Source: Thraustochytrium sp. TN22 (taxonomy: Eukaryota; Sar; Bigyra; Thraustochytrida; Thraustochytriidae). Taken from it: a stretch of DNA of 64,000 nucleotides. Position 1 is the first letter of the stretch. Each line of letters begins with the position of its first letter. The position numbers were made by a program, and so were the translations under genes. Below the pieces are notes generated by a model that worked only from the letters and a program-made list of their open reading frames with translations, was not told where the DNA came from and ran no database searches. The DNA lies in the NCBI GenBank assembly GCA_013306675.1, contig JABLUY010000046.1, forward strand, positions 62,001 through 126,000, in the 5' to 3' direction. Shown here in pieces: positions 20,110 to 30,283 of the stretch.

Positions 20110-23052
20110 ATGGCGCGCGAGGAGGAGGACGGCGCGACGACGCTGGCGGCGCTGGCGAGGGCCGGCGCGCTGCGGCCGAGGCGGCGCGCGAGGCCAGGCG
20201 CGGCGGGGCGCGAGGCGGAGCGCGAGCGGGTGCAGGAACACCCGCTTGCGCCGTGGCAGCGTAGGCTCAAGGGGCCGCCGCGCAGGGGCGCCAGCAGCGA
20301 GACCGTGGCCGTGGCCGCGGGCGACGACCCGCTGTCGTCGGCGGCAACGGCGGCAACGGCGGCATCGGCGAGGGCGAGGGCGAGGGCATCCGGACCAGCG
20401 TCTCCGCTCTACACGCCGTCACCGGAGTCGCCCCGCGGCGAAGAAGCGGACGAGAGCGTTGCGGCCGATGAGGCCCTCCGGCGAGCCGAGGAGGCCGCCT
20501 GGCAGCGCCTCGTGCGCTCGTGCAGGTCCGCTGCGCTGGCCGCCGATGGCAAGGTGCGTGTAAGGCAGGACGCGACAGTAGCTGGGATAACCGGGCCGCC
20601 GACCTCGCTCATGTCGCCGCTGGAGCAGGAAGACCTTAGCGGCGGTGCCACCGGGTCGCCGTCCGCGTCTCGGGCGCGCCTACGCCTGGGCCACCTCCAG
20701 GCGCGAACGCGCAGCCGTAGCGTCCTCTCGCAGGAAGGCGCCGGGGCCGCGACGGCCTCCTCTCCGAGGTCCCCGCGGTCGCCCTCCAGCGCCAGCATCC
20801 GCGCCGCAGCCGCGGCCGCGGCCGCCCCACCGCACCTCGTGAGCCTGACGCCCAAGGAGTGCGTGGACCGCGTGGCCTGGCTGCGCTCGGTTATGCAGCG
20901 GCGCTGGGCGCGAGGGGAGCGTACGCGCGCGCTCCGCGTGGCCATCCAAGCCGTGCGCCTGCTCACGGAGCCAGCGGCCCCGACGCAGCATGCATTCCTG
21001 TGGGCGCACGTCGTGGACCTCATCGACGGCCTCGGAGCTCAGGTACGCGCACTCGTGGAGGCGGCCGAGGACCGCGCCGACCTGTGCGCGCGCTGGCTCG
21101 AAAAGGTCGAGAGCGTGCGCGAGCTCCTGCCGCGGCTCTATATGCAGATGGCTCTCGTGCCGTGCTACGCGCAGCTCGCCTCCGCCGACGAGGCTGTCGC
21201 CGAGACGGAGCGCATCGCGCTCAGCATACGTGGCGTCGGCGACCCGGTCGCCGGCCTCTTCTGCCGTGCCTACTTGGCCCGCGTCGGCGGCAGGCTCCTG
21301 GCAGCCTCCAGCGATGCGCGCGCGCGCGGACACGCACGCTCGCGCTGGCGCCAGGTTCTTCTCGGCACCCTGGTCGACTTCCGCCGGTGTGCCGAGGACT
21401 TTCAGGCGCGTCGCGGCGCTGAGCTCTGGACCTTTCTCGGCGTCACCGCCGAGGCCTTCGAGGTCGCAATGGTGCCCGCCGCTCAGTGGATTATGCGCTG
21501 CATCGGCATCGGCGCCACCCAGGAGCACTTCGCACAAACGCTCCGCCAGTGCGCATCTTGGGGCCTCGGCCTTAGCGTGCTGTTTGGCGGCTTCGAGCCG
21601 CACCTCTACGCGCTGGACGCGGAGTCGCTCCTCGCGCGGGTCGAAGCCACCTCCTGGCACGCCTCGGTGCGCGGTTACGCTCTCGTGCGCATCGTTGAGG
21701 GGCTGCGCGCGGCGCGCGGCGGCGACATGCGTGTTAGCAGCGTCGCAGTCTGCGCGCCCGGTCTCCTGGACGCGCTCTGGACCGCCGTCGCAGGCCTCGA
21801 AGGTGAGGCCGCGTTTGCGGACGCGGCCGCCGCGCTCGTCCAGCTCCTCGCGGACCAAGACGTCGCGGCGGCGGCAGCAGCCTCCGGTGTCGCACCCTTT
21901 GCGAGGCGAGCCGCCATCCTGGGTGGCGTCGAGGCCCGCCTCGCGCAGACGTACGAGGCGCGAGCCGGGCTTGACGCGCTCGAGCCCCAAGTCGAGCGCA
22001 TGTGCCTGGCGCTCTGCGGCGCAGGCGCCGGCCTCACCGACGCGCACCTCGTGGCGCTCTTTGGCATGCTGCAAGGCCCTGGCAAGCTGACCGTCGGTAA
22101 GGCCCTTCTCGCGTCCTTCTCCGCGCGCGCCGACCCAGTCGAGGTGCACGCAGCCATCACGGTGGCGCGCGACTTGCACGACGCGGTCGACTCGCTCACG
22201 GGCATCGACGACCGGGCGGGCATCGATGCGCTCGTCTGCCGCGTGCTGGAGCGCATCGACTTCGGCGCCGACCTCGACCAGCAGTTCCGCGTGCTCGGTG
22301 AGTGCCGCGCATCCTTCCCCGCACTACCGCTCGTGCAGGAGCGCGTCATCATTGGCGTCGCGCAGCTCGTCTTGCGCGCCCAGGCACAGGACCGTCGCGC
22401 AGGACCCGTGGTCGCGCGCGGCGGCGGCGGCGGCGGCCGCAGCAGCGGCGGCGGTACTGCCAGTCTGCAAAAGGCCATGCTCGCGTTTTGTCACGTCAGC
22501 CTGCCCTCGCTCGCGGACGCCGGCTCGCGCTTTGCGCTCTCTGTAGACTGCGCGCAGGCTGCGCTCGCTGCCGGCTTTCTCCCGCAGACTGATGCGCTCT
22601 TGGAGCAGGCCCTCACAGCCCTGCCCGACGTGGAACCCGAGGCGCGCCGTCTCGAGTGCCTCTGTACCTTTGCGGCCTCGATCGTCCCGGTACCCGGGCC
22701 CCGCAGTGACCCGCTGCGTCTCGTTCGCCGCGCCCATGACCTCCTGGCAGACATGCCCTGGGACGCAAAAGGTTCGCGCCGCGGATGGGGCCGCATCGCG
22801 CTTCTTCGGGCGCTCGCCGCGCTCGCTCAGCCCCGCCTTGCGCCACGCCTTCCTGCCGTGCAGAGTAACGACCAGCTCTACTTTGACGACAAAGCCTATG
22901 AGGCGGCGCTCGAGTGCCTCTGCACCGACATCGCCACCACCCTCCTGCGTGACGACGTGCAGCAAGATGCTCCTGCGCTCGCCCGGGCCACCCACGACCT
23001 CCTCCTGTCCACCTTTGAGCCTGCGGACAACGAGAATGCCTCGACGTCCTAG
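20110..23052 (+). CDS. VPS35L: VPS35L, scaffold subunit of the Retriever recycling complex
   Basis: A 980-residue single-exon protein, close to the ~960 residues of the human protein. After a disordered basic/Ser-rich N-terminus (about 1-235) comes an all-helical solenoid. Family-typical stretches are LLPRLYMQMALVPCYAQL, then RGVGDPVAGLFCRAYLARVG, where animal VPS35L has the same GDP...A...Y.CRVG pattern. Later segments include the LGVTAEAFE and VLFGGFEPHLYALD regions. Family knowledge: VPS35L assembles with VPS26C and VPS29 and recycles integral membrane cargo from endosomes with SNX17 and the CCC/WASH machinery. The ATG at 20110 follows a CAGG tetramer tract directly. A Gly-rich loop (about 769-780) is a local low-complexity insertion. 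Confidence 0.85.
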   Translation: MAREEEDGATTLAALARAGALRPRRRARPGAAGREAERERVQEHPLAPWQRRLKGPPRRGASSETVAVAAGDDPLSSAATAATAASARARARASGPASPLYTPSPESPRGEEADESVAADEALRRAEEAAWQRLVRSCRSAALAADGKVRVRQDATVAGITGPPTSLMSPLEQEDLSGGATGSPSASRARLRLGHLQARTRSRSVLSQEGAGAATASSPRSPRSPSSASIRAAAAAAAAPPHLVSLTPKECVDRVAWLRSVMQRRWARGERTRALRVAIQAVRLLTEPAAPTQHAFLWAHVVDLIDGLGAQVRALVEAAEDRADLCARWLEKVESVRELLPRLYMQMALVPCYAQLASADEAVAETERIALSIRGVGDPVAGLFCRAYLARVGGRLLAASSDARARGHARSRWRQVLLGTLVDFRRCAEDFQARRGAELWTFLGVTAEAFEVAMVPAAQWIMRCIGIGATQEHFAQTLRQCASWGLGLSVLFGGFEPHLYALDAESLLARVEATSWHASVRGYALVRIVEGLRAARGGDMRVSSVAVCAPGLLDALWTAVAGLEGEAAFADAAAALVQLLADQDVAAAAAASGVAPFARRAAILGGVEARLAQTYEARAGLDALEPQVERMCLALCGAGAGLTDAHLVALFGMLQGPGKLTVGKALLASFSARADPVEVHAAITVARDLHDAVDSLTGIDDRAGIDALVCRVLERIDFGADLDQQFRVLGECRASFPALPLVQERVIIGVAQLVLRAQAQDRRAGPVVARGGGGGGRSSGGGTASLQKAMLAFCHVSLPSLADAGSRFALSVDCAQAALAAGFLPQTDALLEQALTALPDVEPEARRLECLCTFAASIVPVPGPRSDPLRLVRRAHDLLADMPWDAKGSRRGWGRIALLRALAALAQPRLAPRLPAVQSNDQLYFDDKAYEAALECLCTDIATTLLRDDVQQDAPALARATHDLLLSTFEPADNENASTS

Positions 23053-23652
23053 TAGACGCCAAGCAACGGCGCGAGCATGCCGCCTGGAGTATTTTTTTTT
23101 GCTGCAACTTGCCTACTGTCGCTTTTTTCTCTGGCTGCTGAGTGGGATCTGAATTCCCGTCCTCGCCCGCCCCCCGGAGGGCGCGACAACGATGCATTTT
23201 GTGCAGGGCACAGTCAAGACCAACATTAGGGCACGTTGAGCCACCTTTTCGGCTCGTCAGCAATGAACTCGTAATGGAGACGACCGAGGCAGCGTCCTCC
23301 TTTGATGCAGACCTGCCGTTTTCGACCGTGACCTCCTCTCTGCAGTGGCTCGAACCGGAAGCGGGCGTCCGGTTGCGTCGCTGCGCATAGACGCGTCCAC
23401 GCACGCAGACACAGCGCCGCGTCGAGGGATCCTGGCCGCACACAGACCATGAATTGACATGGCTGACTGAATTAGATGAATGAATGGTCGGGGCAGCTCG
23501 GGCTCGGAAATGAAGTGAAGACAAATGGAGGGAGGGAGGAGGATCCGAGTAACCTGATGCCGCTGCGCGCGGCTCGCCTTTCAGAAAAACATGCCTTGCT
23601 CGCGCGCTGGGGCGGCTGTGGCGAGCTTGTAGGGTCGCAGGACCTGTCATGA
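23053..23652. other. Intergenic, VPS35L 3' side, no gene seen
   Basis: T-rich 3' flank near 23090-23130, then moderate-G+C DNA with short unconvincing frames on both strands. Nothing with domain-like sequence was found. Confidence 0.4.
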
Positions 23653-24013
23653 CAGACTGTATGCTCGGCGGGCTCGGGTTCGCCCATGTCGGCCCCACTC
23701 CGCACCTCTTGCTCGGGCTTGGCAAACTTGTCACGAGAGATAAATGATGACCGAGCGAGTGGTCTGGTGGCGGTCCTAGCTCGCTGCGCCAGCCTTGCCA
23801 AGGAGTCGAACTTGGCAGCCACTGAGGTCGTTGCCGTCGCGGCCGGGGTTGGTCACGACTCTGATCAGGCGGTCATAGGAACCCGCCATGTCTGTCAAAA
23901 AAGTCCTGCAGCTTGGGTCAGGTCGCGATAAGTTGTATTCGGTGAGTATATCACGCCTATGCTTTCGTGCGCGACGCCGTTCAATCCGTCATACTCGACT
24001 TTCAGTGTTGTGT
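23653..24013 (+). repeat. Diverged ~360 bp repeat, copy A (direct)
   Basis: Begins CAGACTG-TATGCTCGGCGGG. It shares with copy B, in the same order, GGGCTCGGGTTCGCCCA, the ACGAGAGA block, an AAGGA-TCG-ACT-GGCAGCC block, TCAGGCGGTCATAGG and a GGTGAG block near its end. It is placed head-to-tail with copy B at a period of 361 bp and is the most diverged copy. No terminal target-site duplication or transposase was seen. Confidence 0.75.
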
Positions 24014-24370
24014 CAGACTGGATGCTCGGCGGGCTCGGGTTCGCCCACGGCGCTCACACCCCCCGCCACCTGCTCGGCAAGTAGTAGCACGAGAGAGGAA
24101 GGATGGTTGAGCTATTCATGGTCTGCCAGCTGGCCTAGCGCTAGCCTGCGGCGCTAGTCAAGGACTCGGACTCGGCAGCCGACGACGTCGTCGCCTGCCC
24201 GGCCGTAGTCGGCCAGGTGTACTGTCAGGCGGTCATAGGGCCGGTTCCATCTGCCCCTTGCCCTGCGGCCTCGGCCAGGTCTTGGTACTGTTGTAGCTGG
24301 TGAGCACCTCGCTGGTGGTGTCGTGCACGATGCCGTCCTTGTCGCCGTACTTGTCAAGACCTTGAAGGCT
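24014..24370 (+). repeat. Diverged ~360 bp repeat, copy B (left arm of inverted pair)
   Basis: Begins CAGACTGGATGCTCGGCGGG and ends near the GATGCCGTCCTTG and CCGTACTTG blocks beside the AT-rich island. It matches copy A directly and copy C inverted. On its minus strand, reading away from the island, it has a frame with KYGDKDGI..DTT..VLTSYNST that parallels a frame in copy C. Confidence 0.85.
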
Positions 24371-24593
24371 GGAAATTTTATAATGTATAATATACTTTCC
24401 AAATTCAGACCACAATTTTTAATCCATTCGTGCAGTTCAATAGAAAATTGGTAAAAACAAAATTAATTAAAATAATTTCGAAAATCAGAAAAATGTTCGG
24501 TAGCTTTTGAATTAAAATTGCATAAATTTTTCTCAATTTAAAATATATATAAATTTTGTGAACAAAAATTACTTTACTCCTTAGATAAACAAA
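24371..24593. other. AT-rich island (~20% G+C) between inverted repeat arms
   Basis: About 220 bp of mostly A/T DNA with poly-A and poly-T runs, in a window that is otherwise strongly G+C-rich. The edges coincide with the inner ends of inverted copies B and C. No coding potential was found. Candidate roles are centromere core, replication origin or the inner part of a decayed mobile element. The sequence alone does not decide between them. Confidence 0.9.
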
Positions 24594-24599
24594 AGGTTA

Positions 24600-24984
24600 C
24601 GACACTCAAGGTCAAGTACGGCGGCAAGGACGGCATTATGCGCGATAACACCGGCAAGGTGCTTACCAGCTACTACAGCACCGCGATCTGACCCAGACTG
24701 GAGGGCAAGGGACAAGCGCGACCGGCCCTATGACCGCCTGACCGCACAGATGATCTGGCCGACCACTGCCGGGCAGGCGACGTCGTCACTGGATGCCGAC
24801 TCCGACTCCTTGACCCGCTGAGCGCCGCAGGCTAGGCCAGTTGGCAGGCCCTTTGAAGAATAGCTGCACCATCTCTCTCAGTACTTGCCGGGCAGGTGTA
24901 AGTAAGTAAGTATGCCCAGGCTGTCAAGGTGGAGCGGGGTAGGGCCGCCTCGGGCGAGCCCGAGCCCGCCGAGCATCTAGTCTG
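24600..24984 (-). repeat. Diverged ~360-385 bp repeat, copy C (right arm, inverted)
   Basis: Read on the minus strand it starts CAGACTAGATGCTCGGCGGG and follows copy B block by block, including GACGACGTCGCCTGCCCGGC, TCAGGCGGTCATAGGGCCGG and TAGCTGGT-AGCACCT. A GTAA tetramer run (24898-24912) is an insertion relative to copy B. Its plus strand has a short frame with KYGGKDGIM..NTGKVLTSYYST from about 24610 to the TGA at 24690. Confidence 0.85.
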
Positions 24985-26531
24985 ACATTCTTACAAAATC
25001 ATGTGTAAACGAGGTTGAGCAGAGTTTCACAGTCGCTCTCAGCGCTCGCGGGCAGCGAGCACCGGACCGGGGCACTACCAGTGCGTCAAAGCCGATTCAC
25101 ACGGGCGGAGCGCGATCGAAAAACTAACTGCAAGCTGACCAAAGCAAGCTCCACATTGACCGCCGACTTTCAGCTACTGCAATGCAATTACGCCGGCCTT
25201 GGCATGTTGTCCAAGCCGAGCTTCTTGATCGTCTTGTTCTTACTTCACCAACATCAAGACAAACAAACCTCCGCGCTGCCTGTCACAGGCTCGCTGCTAC
25301 GACGCGCAGGTCACCTGGTGGTAGCACACAGCTCGCACAGCTTGCCCGCTGCAGACACAGCCGAGGCTTCGTTCGGGATTTCCTTCGCCGTTGCTGGCGC
25401 CGTGGGGCCGGAAAAAGAAGCGCCGTAAGTACAACCGCACAATGAGGCGGATTCGACTACAGATCAACTCCAGTGCCTCACCAGAGTACCTCACCGCCAT
25501 CTCGCAGGCGCCACCCCGCCTCGAGCCACAGCAATCGGGACGACACCTTTTACAGCCCGCGTCCCTCGCGAAGTGGGAGGGCTCTGTCATCCAAGATTTT
25601 TGTAGGCAGGAAGGTCAACGTCTTCAACTTGAATCTCCCAACGACAAAGAGCGGCACGGGTTCGGCCGCAAACGGGCAGACGATAGGGATGCAAGCCTCG
25701 CCCGGGACGTAGCGTGCGCCATGTCGCCGTACACAACAACACTTGGTCACTTTAAATTGCGAAACAGATGCGCCAGCCGCTCGACTTCGCCTCGACGAGT
25801 TGGCCTGGGCAAGGCGCCCGCCCGCTCATAAGGATGCCAACCTGGCCTCAACCGCCACCACGACTATAACGGTGGTGACTGTGTCAGGGAGCATCCGAGT
25901 GCGATGGTCAACTTTCAGGCTCGAGAATAGTTGTTTTTTCGATTGATTGACGCGACGCATTCATCGGTCGGGCAGAGACTTTTTGCGTTTTTCTCGGGGT
26001 AAGGAGCTTGCCTGCCGTTAGCCGCAACTTGCCGAGCATAGCAGAAACACAAGTCTCAAGTCAGTATCTGGCTAATAACGAGCAAGGCGGACGGAGCCTG
26101 CAGCATTCGCATTGAGGCTTTTGAACTTGAAAGGCGGAGCTGTCTGTAGACGCTGAGGCCACCCCCCCACTCGCCGTCTTCCTCGCTCTCACTTTCGACT
26201 CGCAACAACGCCAGAGCACAGCACACAGCGTTCTGCACTCTCTTACAACAGGCAGCTAGCTTTGTCTGGAGCAGGCTCGCTTGCCGGCTGCACCGGCTGG
26301 CGTCTCGCCAGTGGCCTGACAGTGAGTTCGCTTCAACCTGGAAAGGAAAGAGGACCCATGAGTTCCGTCCCGGCCTTGGCGGTCACCACCAACCCGGCGC
26401 GGCGGCGCCGCGGGGGCGAGTGGAGCAGAGCGCGGTGGCGCGCGCAGGGACGCGCGAGTCGCTTGCCCGCGCGGCAGCCGAGGGCTCCGCCGGGCGTGCG
26501 GGGCGGCGGCGGCGGCGGCGGCGGCGGCGAG
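24985..26531. other. Gene-poor interval, nothing firmly supported
   Basis: G+C is lower than in flanking genes. Several open frames of 60-150 codons overlap on both strands near 25300-25830 (for example a Cys-rich one on the minus strand), but none has a recognisable domain, a good start context or splice support. The region could hold decayed coding sequence or UTR. The last ~100 bp before 26532 include a GGC triplet run (about 26504-26528) just before the TEX10/IPI1 start. Confidence 0.35.
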
Positions 26532-29500
26532 ATGGTCCAGGCGAAGCCGAAGAAGCGCAAGGTAGGTCAGGTCAAGCACCATCGGCGCGCCGTGGCTGGC
26601 GGCAGTGTTGGGCGAGGTGGCCGCCAAGACCGCGACCACGCAGCACAGCAAGCAAGGCCTACCCGGCTGGCTGCCTCGGGCTGCCGAGGCGTGCACGGCG
26701 GGGTTGACGGACTGCTGACTGACGCGACGCGACGCGACGCGACGAACAAAACAGGCGGAGGCGGACTTCAAGCATGTGCGGCGCAAGGTGGGGCGGCGCG
26801 CGCCTCAGAAGCTGAACGCGCAGGACACCTCGTTCAAGACCAAGACAGTGAACGTGCGGGAGCAGAGTCTGGTAGCGAGCAAGGACGAGGCGCTGCTCTC
26901 GTCCAAGAACCTGACGGTCCCGGAGCTGCTATCCAAGGCTCGGCACCACAACGCGCGCGTGCGGCGCGAGGCGCTGGACGGGCTACTGGAGGTCGTGGAG
27001 ACGCACCGGCAGTCGGCGCAGCTGCGCACGCAGCTGCCGGCCATGATGACGTGCGTGGTGGAGCTGGCCAACGACGACGAGAAGGCGGTACGCGTGGCGG
27101 TGCAGCACGTACTGCTGGCTCTCTTCGCGACGTCGACGCCCGGGCGCGTGCACTGGAGCATGCCGTTCCTGCGCCTGCTCTTCTTCCACGTCTTCGCGGG
27201 GCTCAACAGCCTGCGTCTTGGCTGCCGCATGGACGCGATGCGGCTGCTGCTGCTTATTGCGCGGCGCTTCCCAGACCAGGTCCGCGCGCGGCTCGGTCGC
27301 GTGGTCTCGCTCCTGACGGCGCTGCTGCGCACGACGCTGGCGCGCGTGGCGTCCTCGGCGACGGCGCCCGTGGCGGCCACACCCGTGCGAGAAGGCGGGT
27401 CGGCCGGTGCGCAAAAGCAGCAGGAGGCGCGCGCGGCCGCCAAGACCCTCGCGGCCGCAGCGTCCGTGACGGTGAGCGCGCCGGGCCGCGGCACGGGCGT
27501 TCTGCGCGACTTCAAGGACGCCAAGGCTCGCGCCAAGGCGCAGGCGCAGCAGCGCGCGCGCCGTAACAAGGCGCTCGCCGTGGCCGCTGCGACGAGCGAG
27601 GCGGCCTCGGACGCTGGCCTCGACGGCGACGAGGACCGCGCGGACGCCGGCGGGGGGACCGCGGCGGATGTGCTCGCGGACGGGGCGTCCCAAGGCCTGG
27701 AGCTCTGGGCCGAGGTCGCGCGCGGCCTCGTGCAGGTCTTGCTGCTGGCCGAGCCGGAGGCCCGGGCCTCGGAGGCAGTTCACGCGGCGGCCTCCCCGTG
27801 GCGCGCTCTCGTGGCCGGCTCGCAGGCCGCGGCGACGGCTGCGACGGTCGCGGGCCGCGCCGGCGAGACTGGCGCGACTGCGGACGGCGAGGACGACGAG
27901 GACGCCGGGGACCTCGCCAAGGTGGCCGCGACGCTGTGGGCGCAGGTCGGTACGCTCTACGGCGCGTGCCGAGGCCGCGGGCGCGCTGTTGTGTCGCAGA
28001 CGCGCGCCGTTGTGGCGGACATGCTCGCGGCCGCCGACGTTGTGCGGCTCTGCGTGCTGCGCGAGGCGCGGAGCGGCGCCGCGCAGCGGGATACCGTCAG
28101 CGACCTGCTACTCGCGGTCTCGGACAGCTTCCCGGTCAAGGGCGCCGGCCACCCGGAGCTGGCCTCCGGCATCTTCCGTATCAACACTCTGCTCGCGCAG
28201 TCGCTGCTGGCGGGCAGCAGCAGCGGCAACGCGACCAGTGGCGCCTGGGACGATGACTCGGACGCGGTGGTGGCCGTGGCTGCCTGGCTGCGCAAGAGCG
28301 CAGACCAGCGCAGCGCGCTGGAGGCGCAGCGCCTGCAGGCGCTGGTGGGGGTTATCCGCGACGGCCTGGCGCGCGCTGCGCCTGCGTCGCGCGTGGCAGG
28401 CGCTCTGCTGGACGCGCGCCGCGCTCTCTTCGCCCGGGCGCTCCAAGACCTCGTGGGCGACGCCGCCGTGGTCCACGTGCTCGAGGCGCTCGCCGAGATG
28501 GCCGCGGCCGAGCCGGACAGCGTGGAGGCGGATTGGGTCGCCGCGCTGCCCAAGATTGCATGGGAGATGGGCGTCGCGGCGGACGAGGCCAAGGACGAGG
28601 ACCGCATGCAAATTCTTTCACTTTGCTTCACTACGCTGCGCGCGCTCGCGGTGCGCGGCGCCGCCCAGGTGGCCTGGGACAAGGTCTCGCGCTGGCTCGC
28701 GCCGTTCTTCCAGGCGCGCCGTGGCGATCTCTGCACGGAGCCCTTCGTTGACGTCATGTCGGACGCCGTGCGCCTGCAGCTCGTTGACCTCGTGGCAGCA
28801 CTCCCTGTGGCGGCGCTTCCGGCGGCGCTTCTGCGCGCCATGTCGGCCGCCTGCCTCGCCCTGCGCAAGCGCGCGGACGCCGCCGCCGGCTCCGCGGCTC
28901 CCGCACGCCTCGCGCGAGCACCCCTCGTGCATCTCACGGCGCTGCCCGCGGAGGTGGCAGGCGGCCTGCGCGACGAGGCCGCCGCCGACCAGGCCGCCGA
29001 CGCTGCACACGACCTTGCGGACTTCGCGGCCGGGCTCTGCCTCGGCGACGATCTCGGCGACGACGACCTCGCCTCCGCGCTGGGCTCCGCTCTGCGCGCC
29101 TGGGCAGCGTCCGGCGACGCGCTGCGCATCGCCACGACCCGCCTCGTACCTGAGCTCATCGCCTCGCGCCTCGCGCGGACGGCCGAAGGAGAGCCCGTCG
29201 CGCTGGGCACGCAGCAGGCGCGCCATGTCGCGCTCGTGCTCACAGCGTGCGGCGCCACCTCCTCCGGCTTCACGGCCAGCGCGGAGCTCGCGGCGAGCGC
29301 TTTGGGCGCGCTGGGACGCGCCGACGCGGACGGCGCCGGGGGGATCGAGATCAGCGAGACTGCCGCGGACCTGGAGCCGGTCTTTTGCTTTGTGCCGCCC
29401 TCCTCCGACGTGGCGCTCGAGGCCGTGGCGAACGCCGCGGATTTTGGCGTCGCAGCGCGAGGCTGGGTCCGCGCGCTCGAGTTCGAGGCGGTGCACATGG

Positions 29501-29637
29501 ACTCGCTACGCCCTGCGCACCTCTCGCGCACGGCGAGCTTCGGAGTGATTCGGGCCAAGCTGCGTGCGTCAAAGGACGCCGCCGCGGCGGGCCTTCTGCG
29601 CGACCTGGAGCCGCTTGTGCAGCCCACGCGCGCGTGA
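26532..29637 (+). CDS. TEX10: TEX10/IPI1 homologue, Rix1-complex 60S biogenesis factor (two exons)
   Basis: Exon 1 (26532-26561) encodes MVQAKPKKRK. A phase-0 intron of 193 bp runs from GTAGGT at 26562 to CAG at 26754. Exon 2 continues AEADFKHVRRKVGRRAP to the stop at 29637, giving about 970 residues. The N-terminal block has the Ipi1/TEX10 hallmarks QDTSFKTKTVNVREQS, LTVPELLSKARHHNARVRREAL and a HEAT-like region up to about residue 200. The rest is a long helical, Ala-rich solenoid with an acidic linker. Family knowledge: with PELP1/Rix1 and WDR18/Ipi3 this protein acts in the nucleolus and nucleoplasm on pre-60S particles and ITS2 processing. It ends 22 bp from the converging YqgF stop. Confidence 0.85.
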
Positions 29638-29659
29638 TGCTCGCCGAGGCTCGAGCCAA

Positions 29660-30283
29660 CTACGACGAGTACCGGCGAAAGTCGCTGAAGCGCAAGGGCC
29701 CCTGCTCGCGCAGAAACTGACTCAGCACCACGCGCGCCGACTCCTTGTCCATCTTGAGTCGTCGCGCCTTGCGCTTCGGGAACCTGACCAAGGAGTCGTC
29801 GTCTCTCATGTAATCGTCCAACTCTGCCATTGCTGTCGTGTACCGCTCGTCCACGAGCACCTTGGGAACCTCCGGGAGGTCTAGCTCCTTGACGAATCGC
29901 AGCACCTGAACGGCCTGGGCGCCGACGCTTCCATCCTCCGGCAGCAGCGGGAGGCCCACAATCATGGCACCCACACCGTAGACGTCCATGGTATGCAGAA
30001 AGTACTCGCGCACCTTCTTCGGCTCCAGCTTGCGCACGTGCAGGTCCTCGTGCGCAAAGGCCGTGGACCAGTCCGGGCTCGAGAGCGCCACGCCGCACGT
30101 CCACGTCCCGTGGTCCAGCCCCAGCAGCTGCTCGCGAGGTCTCTCACGCGTCAGCTTGGCTTCCTCCGCTCTCTCCCTCCCTCCCTCCCTCCCTCGGTGC
30201 CCCGCTCGCCGCCAACGTACCGTCGTGCGCATGCTGTCCTTGCGCAGCACCCACTTGGCCAGGTCGCCTGCCTTCACCCACAT
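29660..30283 (-). CDS. YqgF/RuvX-family RNase H-fold nuclease, plant-type
   Basis: Starts at the ATG at 30283 (MWVKAGDLAKWVLRKDSM). Conserved YqgF motifs are LLGLDHGTWTCGVALS with the first catalytic Asp, VGLPLLPEDGS, VLVDERYTT with the Asp-Glu pair, and DKESARVVLSQFL with the last Asp. A short N-terminal helix before LLGLD is typical of plant YqgF proteins. The frame is open from 30283 to 29660 (207 residues), but an Arg/Glu-rich stretch between RTT and LLGLD is bounded by GTACGT (30220) and CAG (30128). It is probably a 93 bp intron, which leaves about 176 residues. Bacterial YqgF acts in 16S rRNA 3' end processing and/or Holliday-junction resolution; the organellar role here is inferred. 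It converges with TEX10 at 22 bp. Confidence 0.82.
   Translation of the reverse strand: MWVKAGDLAKWVLRKDSMRTTVRWRRAGHRGREGGRERAEEAKLTRERPREQLLGLDHGTWTCGVALSSPDWSTAFAHEDLHVRKLEPKKVREYFLHTMDVYGVGAMIVGLPLLPEDGSVGAQAVQVLRFVKELDLPEVPKVLVDERYTTAMAELDDYMRDDDSLVRFPKRKARRLKMDKESARVVLSQFLREQGPLRFSDFRRYSS

Noticed and set aside
23653-24984. CRISPR array or intact DNA transposon
   Set aside because: The repeats are too long, too few and too diverged for CRISPR. No transposase, clear terminal repeats or target-site duplication were found.
25297-25831. Overlapping 60-150 codon frames on both strands in the gene-poor interval
   Set aside because: No domain, splice or start support. They may be decayed coding sequence but cannot be called.
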